The position numbers and the translations under genes are program-made. Shown here piece after piece: positions 36,593-45,240 of a stretch of DNA of 64,000 nt. The stretch's first letter is position 1. Every line of letters starts with the position of its first letter. Below the pieces are notes generated by a model. That model saw nothing but the letters and a program-made list of their open reading frames with translations, was not told the origin of the DNA and ran no database searches. This DNA is from Strigamia acuminata (lineage: Eukaryota; Arthropoda; Chilopoda; Geophilomorpha; Linotaeniidae): contig OX442323.1 of assembly GCA_949358305.1 (NCBI GenBank), positions 8,432,001 through 8,496,000 of the forward strand, read 5' to 3'.

Positions 36593-37254
36593 TGTGACCG
36601 TCAGGCCACCTGGGTGACCTGCGGCACTGCCACACACCACCGTCCGGACAGGGCCCCCAATTGTGACTGGTATGGTCTCGCCAATGTGATCAGGGGACTA
36701 ATAACACTGGGTAGGGACGCATACTTCACGTAATAATAACAAAGATTCCCACAATATTGGTTGGTTGGCCTTTATTGTCGTTGTCTAGGGGTATGGGGAA
36801 TCCCGTTACCCGTTGCAGGGGCGCCACGAAGGCGCGCCGCACCGGCAACCGACCCGTCACACACTGGGCAGAAGTCCAATGTGTGACGTGGTCGGTTCGA
36901 CTTAACATTCATGTCGCGCTTACCTGCGACCCGCGTATCCGCTCATGGAGGCTGCACTACGGACTCCACCATAGTACTGAGGATCAACGTGGTGAATGGT
37001 GAGGAGTGTGGGGTTCAACCTGGGACACTTCTCGTCCCTCTCGATGACTACTTCTCCTCTCTGGGAACTGTTGCAGACACGTCCTTCTCCGGCCGTGTCC
37101 AACACTCAACTCTCTCACTCCACTCCCTCCTCACCACACCACTCCACTCCCTCCTCCCCGAGCTAGGTCAATCACCCACAGAGGGGTTGACCTTTGGGGC
37201 CGTATGGTGGTGTGTGGCAGTGCCGCAGGTCACCCAGGTGGCCTGACGGTCACA
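36593..37254 (-). mobile_element. Aberrant solo LTR: LTR + primer-binding site + inverted U3 end
   Basis: Read on the minus strand, 37254 down to 36662 is an LTR (TGTGACCG...CCAGTCACA, 593 bp), homologous to the element at 37799-38441. It is followed at 36641-36661 by 21 nt containing TGGGGGCCCTGTCCGGAC, a tRNA-Pro-type primer-binding site. Then 36593-36640 is a perfect 48-bp inverted copy of the LTR's first 48 bp (37207-37254). The whole is flanked by a 4-bp duplication TGAT (36589-36592 and 37255-37258). The paralogous segment at ~40800 (TTTTGCTAAGATTTTCATCC) is the empty site. Confidence 0.85.
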
Positions 37255-37258
37255 TGAT

Positions 37259-37794
37259 TTTCATCCTCTAAACACCTTAAAACCTAAAAAAGTCCATATT
37301 CAATCTCCATGGACCCCCTAGGCTCGTGGGTCTTCGTCCACACTCGCGCTACACCCCCGATTACCACGACTCTGTCGGTTCCTGATCCAACCCTAAGTGC
37401 ATCCCCGGTTAGGACGCCCCTGTCCGACGGTTACTTACTAGAAAATGTTATTTCAAATTTCTGTTTCGTTTACAATAAAAATAAAAATAAAAGAACGAAT
37501 ATAAAACTGAAAGCTATTTCCACCAATATCGGTGAAAATAGACGCATGGGATATTTCCACCGATTTCAGTTTGCTGACAGCTGATTGGTTAAATGAAAGA
37601 AAACTTTGTTAACTAAATAATACTCGTTTCATTAAATTAAAAAAAATATATACAGTATACAATATATTTTCTTTTGGAATAAGGAACAATCATTTCAGTA
37701 GCAATTGAAATAAATCAGTGAAAATAGCCCATGCAGCGATTTCATACAAATCTTTGCACATAGGTGATTATGCAGTATGATAACAACACTAGTT
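37259..37794. other. Duplicated flank between two LTR insertions
   Basis: Collinear with ~40807-41067. No gene. It ends at the insertion site shared with the Gypsy element. Confidence 0.6.
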
Positions 37795-37798
37795 AGTT

Positions 37799-38441
37799 TG
37801 TGACCGCTTGGCCACCCAGGGTGACCTGCGTCACTGCCACACACCACCTTATGGCCCCAAGGTCATCCCCTCTGTGGGTGAGTGAACCTAGCCTGGGGGA
37901 GGAGGGAGCTGAGTGGTGTGGTGAGGAGAGATTCGAGTGTGAGACGTGAGAGAGAGAGGTTGTGACTCTGGCTGTCTCTGTCTGTCACCGGTCGTGCTAG
38001 AGAGAAGTGAGTCTCTCTCCGACTGTGAGAAAAGAGGAGCTGTGACCATCGAGGGGACAAGACGTGTCCCGGGCTGTCGTGGACTCTGCACTCCTCGCCA
38101 TTCACCACAGCGAAGCTCAGTACTATGGCGGTCTCCATAGTGCGCCCTCCATGAGTGGCTGCATGGATCGTAGGTGAGTACGACATGAATGTTATGTTGA
38201 ACCAACCACGTCACCCATGGGGCTCATGCCCTGCGTGTGACGGGTCGGTTGCCGGTGTGGTGTGCCGTGTGCCTAACTGGCACCCCCGCAACGAGTGACG
38301 GGATTCCCCATACCCCTAGACAACAATTATTAAAGGCCAACAACCAATAATAGGGAGTCTTTGTCATTTATTCGTGAGTATGCGTCCCACACCAGGATAA
38401 CCAGTCCCCGGGTTAACTTGGCGAAGACCATACCAGTCACA
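37799..38441 (+). mobile_element. Solo LTR (643 bp)
   Basis: It starts TGTGACCGCTTGG, ends ACCAGTCACA, and has a 4-bp target duplication AGTT (37795-37798, 38442-38445). It matches the LTR part of the element at 36593-37254 in opposite orientation. The internal TTATTAAAGGCCAACAACC segment near 38328 corresponds to an AATAAAGGCCAACC-type polyadenylation region in the other copy. It has no coding capacity. The internal element is absent from this window. Confidence 0.8.
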
Positions 38442-38707
38442 AGTTGTAGGCGTTGTAGTGCTAGTAATGGCCATCATTGCACGAGTTTGAATTCACGTTC
38501 AAAGAAGAGCTTCATTTCCGACACGCAAAGATCAAATAATTTTTTTATTTTTGAAAGATCACGCAAAAGAGATCCCCTTTTGATCTCCCCATGCTATTCG
38601 CGTGACCAAATGTATTTTTTGCATCACAATTTTGAATAACAAAAATAAATTTCCATTTTTCCATATGAAACCCTCGATTAAATTATTCAACACAATAAAA
38701 CATTTCG

Positions 38708-38745
38708 TATATAAGCCACTCTGTTTGCAGCAAGAGCCTCAGTCA
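38708..38745 (+). promoter_or_regulatory. TATA + initiator core promoter, copy B
   Basis: TATATAAG at 38708, with TCAGTC (A+1 at 38741) 33 nt downstream. The same layout occurs before copies C (54354/54387), F (59821/59854) and, with TATAAATA, G (61867/61892). The predicted 5' UTR is only ~24 nt. Confidence 0.75.
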
Positions 38746-38764
38746 CAGACATTCCAACCTAACC

Positions 38765-39933
38765 ATGAAATCCTGCTTTGTAGTTCTCTTGGTCGTCATC
38801 TGCGTTGCAGTAGCAGAAGCAGTAAGTATAAACTTAAAGGCAGTTAGCCAGTGGACTAACCAATAAGATTTCTTTTAATTTAGCAAAACTGCTTCAAGGA
38901 CGGTGAATTGAAAAAGGTGAGAAAATAAAACGAGTATTTATGACGAATTTAGCTTGTTGTGTAAACTATCCGATTTCTAATACAGCAAGAAGATGAGCGT
39001 AGAGCTAAGATGTTTGGCCCATTGATTAAGAAATGCAAGGAAGAAAAGAAAGATGTGGTAAGCTCATAGATTTTGTTTTTACCACCATAAAATACTAAGA
39101 AAATAATTTTTATTTTAACAGGATGATCCCAATTGTGAAAAATATATTAAAGAGAAGGTAATCTTTGGTTTTGGTGGTGTTTTACTTAAAATCTAATTGA
39201 CAATTTGAATTACATATCAGAGAGAAGAAGCAAAGAAAGCCTGTGAATCAGAATCAGTAAGTTGCATTGTTTAGTTCTATTGAAATAATGATAATTACCT
39301 GATGAAAACAGGACAAGAAAAAGCAGTGGGAATGTGCTAGTAAAAAATTGGGAATCGTAAGTCAAATTGTTTGCAATATCATTTCGTGTGTACACAACTG
39401 GTTTCATACGAAATAGGAACACAAAAAAGGGGACTTTAAAATTGAAGACTGCAAGAAAAAAATGAGTGATATTGCACTACCTGAAGTATGTTGCATTCTT
39501 AATGAAAGAAAAACAAAAATATTGAAATTTTGAGGTTAAAAATGTGAATTTCAACAGAAAAAGACGACAGTTGAAAAAGCATTTACTGACTGTGAAAAGG
39601 AGGACAAAGTAAGTGGCATTTAAATATGAAAAATAAACCAAAATTAATTTTATTATTATTATTATTATTATTATTATAACAGAAAGGCATGTTTATGTGT
39701 TCGATGAAAAAGTTGCATGAAGTAAGTTATATAATTTTCCATAGTGAATGCAATCAATGCAATGTTATTTTTTTAAGCTTTGCCCCGACCTCAAAGAAAT
39801 GTGGAAGAATAAAGGAAAAGGAGGAAAAAGAGAAAAAAGAGAAAAGAAGGAAAAGAAGGAAAAGAAGGAAAAAAAGGAAAAGAAGGAAAAGAAGGAAAAG
39901 AAAGGAAAAGGAGGAAAAGGAAAAGAAGACTAA
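38765..39933 (+). CDS. Secreted mini-exon protein, copy B (197 aa)
   Basis: Exons: 38765-38821, 38884-38916, 38986-39057, 39122-39157, 39221-39256, 39312-39356, 39417-39485, 39558-39608, 39683-39721, 39778-39933. All are multiples of three with phase-0 introns. The signal peptide is MKSCFVVLLVVICVAVAEA. The mature core includes QNCFKDGELKK, PLIKKCKEEKKDV, DDPNCEKYIKEK, WECASKKLGI and EDCKKKMSDIALPE (9 cysteines in all). The last exon is expanded by a GGAAAAGAA-type purine microsatellite into a Lys/Glu tail (KEKKEKKEKKEKKEKK), longer than in copy A and absent from C, F and G. The core promoter is intact. It is the closest relative of copy A: introns and 3' flank are near-identical, and the whole ~3-kb unit is duplicated. 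Confidence 0.85.
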
Positions 39934-41067
39934 TAAATTAATTTCATATTAATTTTGGAGTTTGTAAAGATTATAGAAAAAATAAAATTATGATCACACA
40001 TTAACTGTTATTTGTCAAATAATATTTCGTCGCTGCATCAAACTCAGTATATTTTGGAAGAATCAAACCCCAAATGATATTCGAAAAACAAGGAGAAATA
40101 ATCAGTCTGAAACAAGTGCTTAAAATTCAAAGATGCTTTGAACCAAAAAACAAGAAAATGGAATCATTTCATGTAATTTCTCTTGTGAAATAAAGATTTA
40201 TTTAGGTATTTAAACTGTATTAATACAATAAAATAAAAATTGATAACAAAAACCATGCCAATGTGGCCATTTTAAAAAACATGTAGGCAATAATGCATGG
40301 GTATTTCGTCCACACTGTACAATTTCACTATCGATTAGAGTCGCCCTCGATTATAAGTTACGGCAAAAAGTTGATTTTGCCAAAGAAATACGGTAACATG
40401 ATGTAAACAACTCAAAAGTAAATAAAGATGTAAACAATCCCAAACACTGCCACAAGTCGCACAGTACAGCAAAACACTCAAAATCGCAATGCGCATATGC
40501 AAATGGGAAATTCTGCGGTTCCCTCCGCACATGCTAATTTTTCTTATTCGTTAATCCAACCATGAACCAAGGATAACACATATCCACATGTTCAATGCGT
40601 TTTGTCACCGATGGCGCCACATAATACATAGCCGCACTGTATTCTGGGATGAGAACAGGTAACAAACACACTTAGTTGGCATTGGCAAGCAACGCGTGAC
40701 ACGTGATTGCTGTCATCCAATCAGCGCACAAAATATCGAATCAATAGATATGACCATGCTATCCTTGGTTCACAGAGGCGTAGGAAGACATCAATGGGCC
40801 CTTTTGCTAAGATTTTCATCCTCTAAACACCTAAAAACCTAAAAAAAATAAAATAGAAAGATGTCCCCATTCAACCTCCATGGGCCCCTTTACTGAAAAA
40901 TGTTATTTCAAATTTCCGTTTTGTTTACAATAAAAATAAAAATAAAAGAACAGAAATAAAAACATGCGTGCAGCAAATTATAGTTTATGGATTTGTCTGA
41001 TTTATATGTTGATTCATTCATACATATCTTTGCATATAGGTTTAAGATGATTATGCAGTGTGATGAC
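39934..41067. other. 3' flank of copy B up to the Gypsy insertion
   Basis: This is the paralogue of 35856-37794 lacking the solo LTR. No gene was seen. Confidence 0.6.
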
Positions 41068-41071
41068 AACA

Positions 41072-42233
41072 TGTGGTGACCTCAAATATTCCTATTTGAG
41101 TGCGCACCATATTTCCAAATTGTCTTATAAATATATTCAACAAGCTTATATGTTTTGTTTCAATGTAAATTGAAATAAAACATACATTAATAAAATATAA
41201 AACAAGACACAATATTGCCCAAATAATATTGTGTTTTGCAGCAAGTTTTGGCCCAGCAACAGCGTCAACCAATCGCGCTGCAGCATGCATTGCTTTGATG
41301 ATGCTGCTAGGCGTGTGCCTGGGCGGAGCATCCCTTCCCCTCGCGCGTGCCCGGCTCAATTGTTGCACACGACCCGAAGGCGGCTGTGTGTGATCTTTGT
41401 GCAACTCGTCATCTGCGCAGCTTTTCTGAGCAGATTTAGAAGTGAGCCAAACGGTTTTGGCCCACTCTTCCCGCATTCTTGATTCTGCTTCCAAACCATT
41501 CACATCTGTGTCAAACTTATGCCAAACCCTGCTAAGTGTGATCTGTGATATCTGGAAGAGTTGAGATTCATTGCTGGTCCGTGCCAACTGTACGGAATAG
41601 CGCCCTTCTGCTTGAATTACTACGCGTAATTTAAGCCATTTCTGTGTGTGAATTGACATTGAGCTTGCTCTGTCAATTTGTAGTTCTTTGTGTCGAGCTT
41701 GCTCCACAAAGAAAACTGTGTGAAACTAACATCGAGTTCACTCTGTTGGTTTGAAGGCTTTGTGTTGAGTTTAACTCCACAAAGCGAGTTGTGTAAAGAC
41801 CGATTGTTACGTCGAGCTTGCTCCGTAATAATCGAACTGCTGTGTGCGAGACGTGTTCTCGTGTCGAGCGTGCTCCACGAGGATTTTAGTACATTTTAGC
41901 AAAGTATTTTAGCGTCGAGTTTACTCCGCTAAAATCCCGCGCTCACACGACGCCGTCGACGCCATTTTGGAGCCAACGGACAACTGTGAGTGTCCAAGTA
42001 CAAAGAGAAGCCAGATCGACCCAGTCATTACATTATTATTATTATTTTCCCTTTGCATATATCGAGTGTATTTAGAACGATTAAAACAATCTAATTTTTC
42101 CTTTTACTCTCCGTGTAAAAATCATTCCCCTAGACAACCATTTAGCCACAGAGTAGAAGTCCTGTACGGCATCTCACCGACGATTGCTTGTTAAATTTGT
42201 ATAATTTAATAAGTAAAAACCCGGATCGCCGCA
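41072..42233 (+). repeat. 5' LTR
   Basis: 1162 bp, TG...CA. TATAAATA is at 41126-41133, with AATAAA at 41174 and 41189. This places a short R near 41156-41215 and a long (~1 kb) U5 that becomes the RNA leader. It contains the hairpin array at 41651-41935. Offset to the 3' LTR is 11840 bp. Confidence 0.95.
41651..41935 (+). other. Array of seven phased hairpins in the LTR leader
   Basis: Hairpins: 41651-41678, 41685-41712, 41723-41752, 41757-41785, 41801-41834, 41856-41883, 41906-41935. Each has self-complementary arms of 8-11 bp with unrelated sequence, such as AATTGACA/TGTCAATT, CGATTGTTACG/CGTAATAATCG and ATTTTAGCG/CGCTAAAAT. The arms enclose T[C/T]-GAG[C/T]-NN-[G/A]CTC. The fourth pair of the inner stem covaries (C-G in hairpins 1, 2, 5, 6; T-A in 3, 4, 7). 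Hairpins 3, 5 and 6 contain G-T wobble pairs in the arms. The predicted RNA fold is outer stem, 2-nt left bulge, 4-bp GAGC/GCUC stem and a UU loop (CUUG-type tetraloop). Confidence 0.85.
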
Positions 42234-42235
42234 CT

Positions 42236-42253
42236 TGGGGGCCCGTCCGGGAT
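42236..42253 (+). other. Primer-binding site, tRNA-Pro type
   Basis: TGGGGGCCCGTCCGGGAT begins two nt after the LTR. It matches the known proline-tRNA PBS with one mismatch. Confidence 0.75.
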
Positions 42254-42325
42254 TGTTTTGATTGTTAAAATCCGATTTTTGCAAAAAGATCCTTTATTTC
42301 CATTGTTCTTTTTCAATTTGACAAA

Positions 42326-45220
42326 ATGGCGACGCCAATGCAAATTGTAAAACGACAGCGAGGTCGACCAAGCACTCAGAAACGAGCAGCGACGGTTTTG
42401 CCGGCTCTCGAGCCTGAAATGCTTATGGAGAAAATTATTTCCGAGGAAATAACACCAGTTCCAGATCCGAAACAACTTAAGGATGCTGAAAATGAAGTTG
42501 CTAGAGCATTAAGCGCTTCAAGTGCGAGTTCTAACGACCAAGAACTCCCGCCACTTCCACTGGAGGAAGTGGAAAATACGTTACGTGAAATGGAAAGTGA
42601 ATCGTCTCACGAATCACCTCCTCGCATGACCATGTTGGATGCTTTGAGAAATCAAGCACGCCAAGATGGCGCCCAAATAACGGACGACATGACGGTGGAA
42701 GAGATTCATCGCGCCATGATACGACTTCACACTGACCGAGCCGTTTCAAATTTAAAATTTGAAATGGAACGGAAAGAAGCAGAGCTTCAACAACAAAAAG
42801 CTGAGGTTGAGCTTCAACACATGGAACTCAATCGACAAAATGAGGAATTTCTAGCCCAAAAAGCTAGAGAATACCGATTAAAAGGTGAAGTGGAAGATCT
42901 TTCTAAAATGAACGCTAGAAATGAACTTTCAATTCACTCACACCAAGAGGCGCGAAGACAGCTCGAGCTTACCAAAAGTAAGCTGGAGCAGAAAAATAAA
43001 GAACTGATTGATTTGGCAGACCACTACCAACGCAATCATAATCAACTAGTGAGATATGCTGCTGAATTAGACACACGTGCTAAAACACAGCGTACTCGCG
43101 AAAGCAAAATAGCTAAGCGTGAAGACGAGATTTTCCACTCGCTGGATCAACCCAGTACGAGCGGACAAGTCAAGTCTAGCGACCCTGCTAAGCGATTACA
43201 ACCAGAAAAATCGCAAAATGAAATAAATGAGAATGAAATTCTCCGAGCTGATTTGTTGCGCGCTCAAGAAGAGCTTGCAGAAATGAAAGATCGTTTGCAA
43301 GCAAGAAATTATACTGACCAATTGGTGCAACCAGAAATGGCTGCGCCAACTGTTCCTATTTTGACTCCCGAAACAATAACAATTTCTGTTGTTTCAGAGT
43401 TAAGTAGCCAATCTGGATTATCGAGTGATGACGACCAACGTTCGCGTCGCCGCCATCGCTCAAAAAGAAAACGTCCTTCAGATTCTGAGGAACGGAGAGC
43501 TGATCGCAATCCGCTCCCTGGTAATCGAAACCCTATTTTTCACAATAGTGACCGACTGTTGGGAATGGTAGACGATCGAAACAGACGACATGAAACAGGT
43601 ATTCACGTTGCCCGAACGATACCACTGGCTCAGCAGCAAGATTCGTCGAAAAGAAGTCGACGAGACACGAATCCAGCACGCGAACCACCCGACGGACATG
43701 AAAGCCCGCCAGGTGGGGGACAGTATCGGAGAAATCCACCAGATGGAGGGAATCCAGACGGACATGGAGATGGACCGCCTGGAGGTGGACGTCGACCGCC
43801 AGATGATGACGGCGACCCACCCGACCCACCTGAAACGCCACATTTCAACACGCCTTCGAATTCACAATCTGATTCAAGGTCGGATTCTGATGCGAATGCG
43901 CAACAAGAACGCGATAATCGACATCGATCTCATCGACGTCGACATCGAGGCCACTCTTCTCGGCGTAATACTCATTATTACACTGCTGAGGAAATTGATC
44001 GATTATTAGCTGATCGTCGATCTTCCGATCGATCTGACGCTACTGCCGATAATGCTGACATTGCATTACGACAAAAAATTGCACAATACACTGCCAACAA
44101 CTGGACTCACGATCTAGTTGATGAAAGAACTATTAGATGGGATCACATCAAACCCGCTTTATTCGACGGAGAATGGGAAGCTGGATCCACTCTTTTAGAT
44201 GAAGTTTTACGAATTTCAAGGTTGAATGGCATTGCATGTCACACTGCTTTGAAAAGAGTAGTACCAAAAGCTCTTATAGACCGAGCTGAAAAATGGTTTT
44301 ATTCAAAACAATTTCAAAATTGGAATCACTTTGTAGAGGAATTCATGACTGAATATGGAGAGTCAAGTGAAGACTTACTACAAATGTGGGATAATCTTTC
44401 TCAAAATAAAGGCGAAAGTCTTCGCTCTTATTTAAGAAGGACTGAGGATTTATTGGTCACTCTCCCTTATACGATGGGAGACGCAGCCATTGATCGTCAA
44501 TTCCGTCGTGGATTGACAGATTATTCGAAGAATGTTCTACTTTCAGTACGAGCACCTTATCCGGGTGGTTTCGCTGAATTAGCCAAATTTATGCGAGCTA
44601 ACCAGATAAGAATTGATGAAAATTATAAAGCTTATCTACCAGCTGATGAAAAAGTTGCGTACGCTAAGCGACAGCAAAGGAGAAAAGAATTGGCAAAAGA
44701 CACACGTTTTGCTAATACCCCTCTTTTGCAACCCCCAAAACGAGGAGATTTTTTGGCAGAGACTGCTAAGGAATCTAGAAAGGGATCGGATGGGAAAAAT
44801 CCACATCCAACCCCTAAAGCTCACTTAGCCGAAGTGACAGATATGGAAGCTGCTTCTGAACCAGAGAAATCTGACTCGGAACCAGAAAGCGAGGCTGCAG
44901 CTGCTTTATTAGCCCGTAATAACGCAGTAGCTCGAAAATTTGGACCAAAAATGGCGCCTAAAAACGTTACTTTTGGTTCACCAAAGACAGACGCGCTCAG
45001 TAGATCGAAGTCGCCGACCCCGAAAAAGGACGAAGCCAAACGCTCAAGTTCGCCTTCGCCAAAAGTCGCAAAATCACCTGCTACTGACCCGTGTAACATT
45101 TGCAAAAAATTAGGACATTGGGCTAAAGAATGTCCTGATAGGAAAACGAGCAAAGACAAGATTATTGAGGAGTTCGAAAAATCGATGAAATCAATCGGCG
45201 AACTGCTAAAAAACTTGTAA
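42326..45220 (+). CDS. gag: Gag polyprotein of the Gypsy element (964 aa)
   Basis: The N-terminal third is a long charged coiled coil (~residues 135-265). It is followed by a low-complexity, Arg/Asp/Pro/Gly-rich stretch (~430-545). The retrotransposon Gag (capsid-like) domain spans ~580-760 (DHIKPALFDGEWEAGS, WFYSKQFQNWNHFVEEF, LRSYLRRTEDLL). A single CCHC zinc knuckle, CNICKKLGHWAKEC, lies at residues 923-936. Gag packages the element RNA into particles. At 964 aa it is long for the family, owing to the N-terminal coiled coil. The stop (45218-45220) is only two codons beyond a slippery heptamer. Confidence 0.9.
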   Translation: MATPMQIVKRQRGRPSTQKRAATVLPALEPEMLMEKIISEEITPVPDPKQLKDAENEVARALSASSASSNDQELPPLPLEEVENTLREMESESSHESPPRMTMLDALRNQARQDGAQITDDMTVEEIHRAMIRLHTDRAVSNLKFEMERKEAELQQQKAEVELQHMELNRQNEEFLAQKAREYRLKGEVEDLSKMNARNELSIHSHQEARRQLELTKSKLEQKNKELIDLADHYQRNHNQLVRYAAELDTRAKTQRTRESKIAKREDEIFHSLDQPSTSGQVKSSDPAKRLQPEKSQNEINENEILRADLLRAQEELAEMKDRLQARNYTDQLVQPEMAAPTVPILTPETITISVVSELSSQSGLSSDDDQRSRRRHRSKRKRPSDSEERRADRNPLPGNRNPIFHNSDRLLGMVDDRNRRHETGIHVARTIPLAQQQDSSKRSRRDTNPAREPPDGHESPPGGGQYRRNPPDGGNPDGHGDGPPGGGRRPPDDDGDPPDPPETPHFNTPSNSQSDSRSDSDANAQQERDNRHRSHRRRHRGHSSRRNTHYYTAEEIDRLLADRRSSDRSDATADNADIALRQKIAQYTANNWTHDLVDERTIRWDHIKPALFDGEWEAGSTLLDEVLRISRLNGIACHTALKRVVPKALIDRAEKWFYSKQFQNWNHFVEEFMTEYGESSEDLLQMWDNLSQNKGESLRSYLRRTEDLLVTLPYTMGDAAIDRQFRRGLTDYSKNVLLSVRAPYPGGFAELAKFMRANQIRIDENYKAYLPADEKVAYAKRQQRRKELAKDTRFANTPLLQPPKRGDFLAETAKESRKGSDGKNPHPTPKAHLAEVTDMEAASEPEKSDSEPESEAAAALLARNNAVARKFGPKMAPKNVTFGSPKTDALSRSKSPTPKKDEAKRSSSPSPKVAKSPATDPCNICKKLGHWAKECPDRKTSKDKIIEEFEKSMKSIGELLKNL
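45208..45214 (+). promoter_or_regulatory. Putative -1 ribosomal frameshift site A AAA AAC
   Basis: The heptamer is in register with gag codons CTA AAA AAC. Pol is open in the -1 frame through this point and beyond, with no ATG near its beginning. Gag terminates two codons later. Confidence 0.8.
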
Positions 45221-45240
45221 GCGCGCATCCCGACGGTCTA

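Noticed and set aside
36593-37254. A foldback MITE or DNA transposon with 48-bp inverted ends
   Set aside because: The related copy at 37799 has no such inverted ends, ends in TG...CA, and here a PBS-like sequence sits between the LTR end and the inverted piece. A retroviral-type intermediate explains this better.
43478-43851. Minus-strand ORFs (73-121 aa) opposite gag
   Set aside because: They are shadows of the low-complexity Arg/Asp/Pro region of gag.
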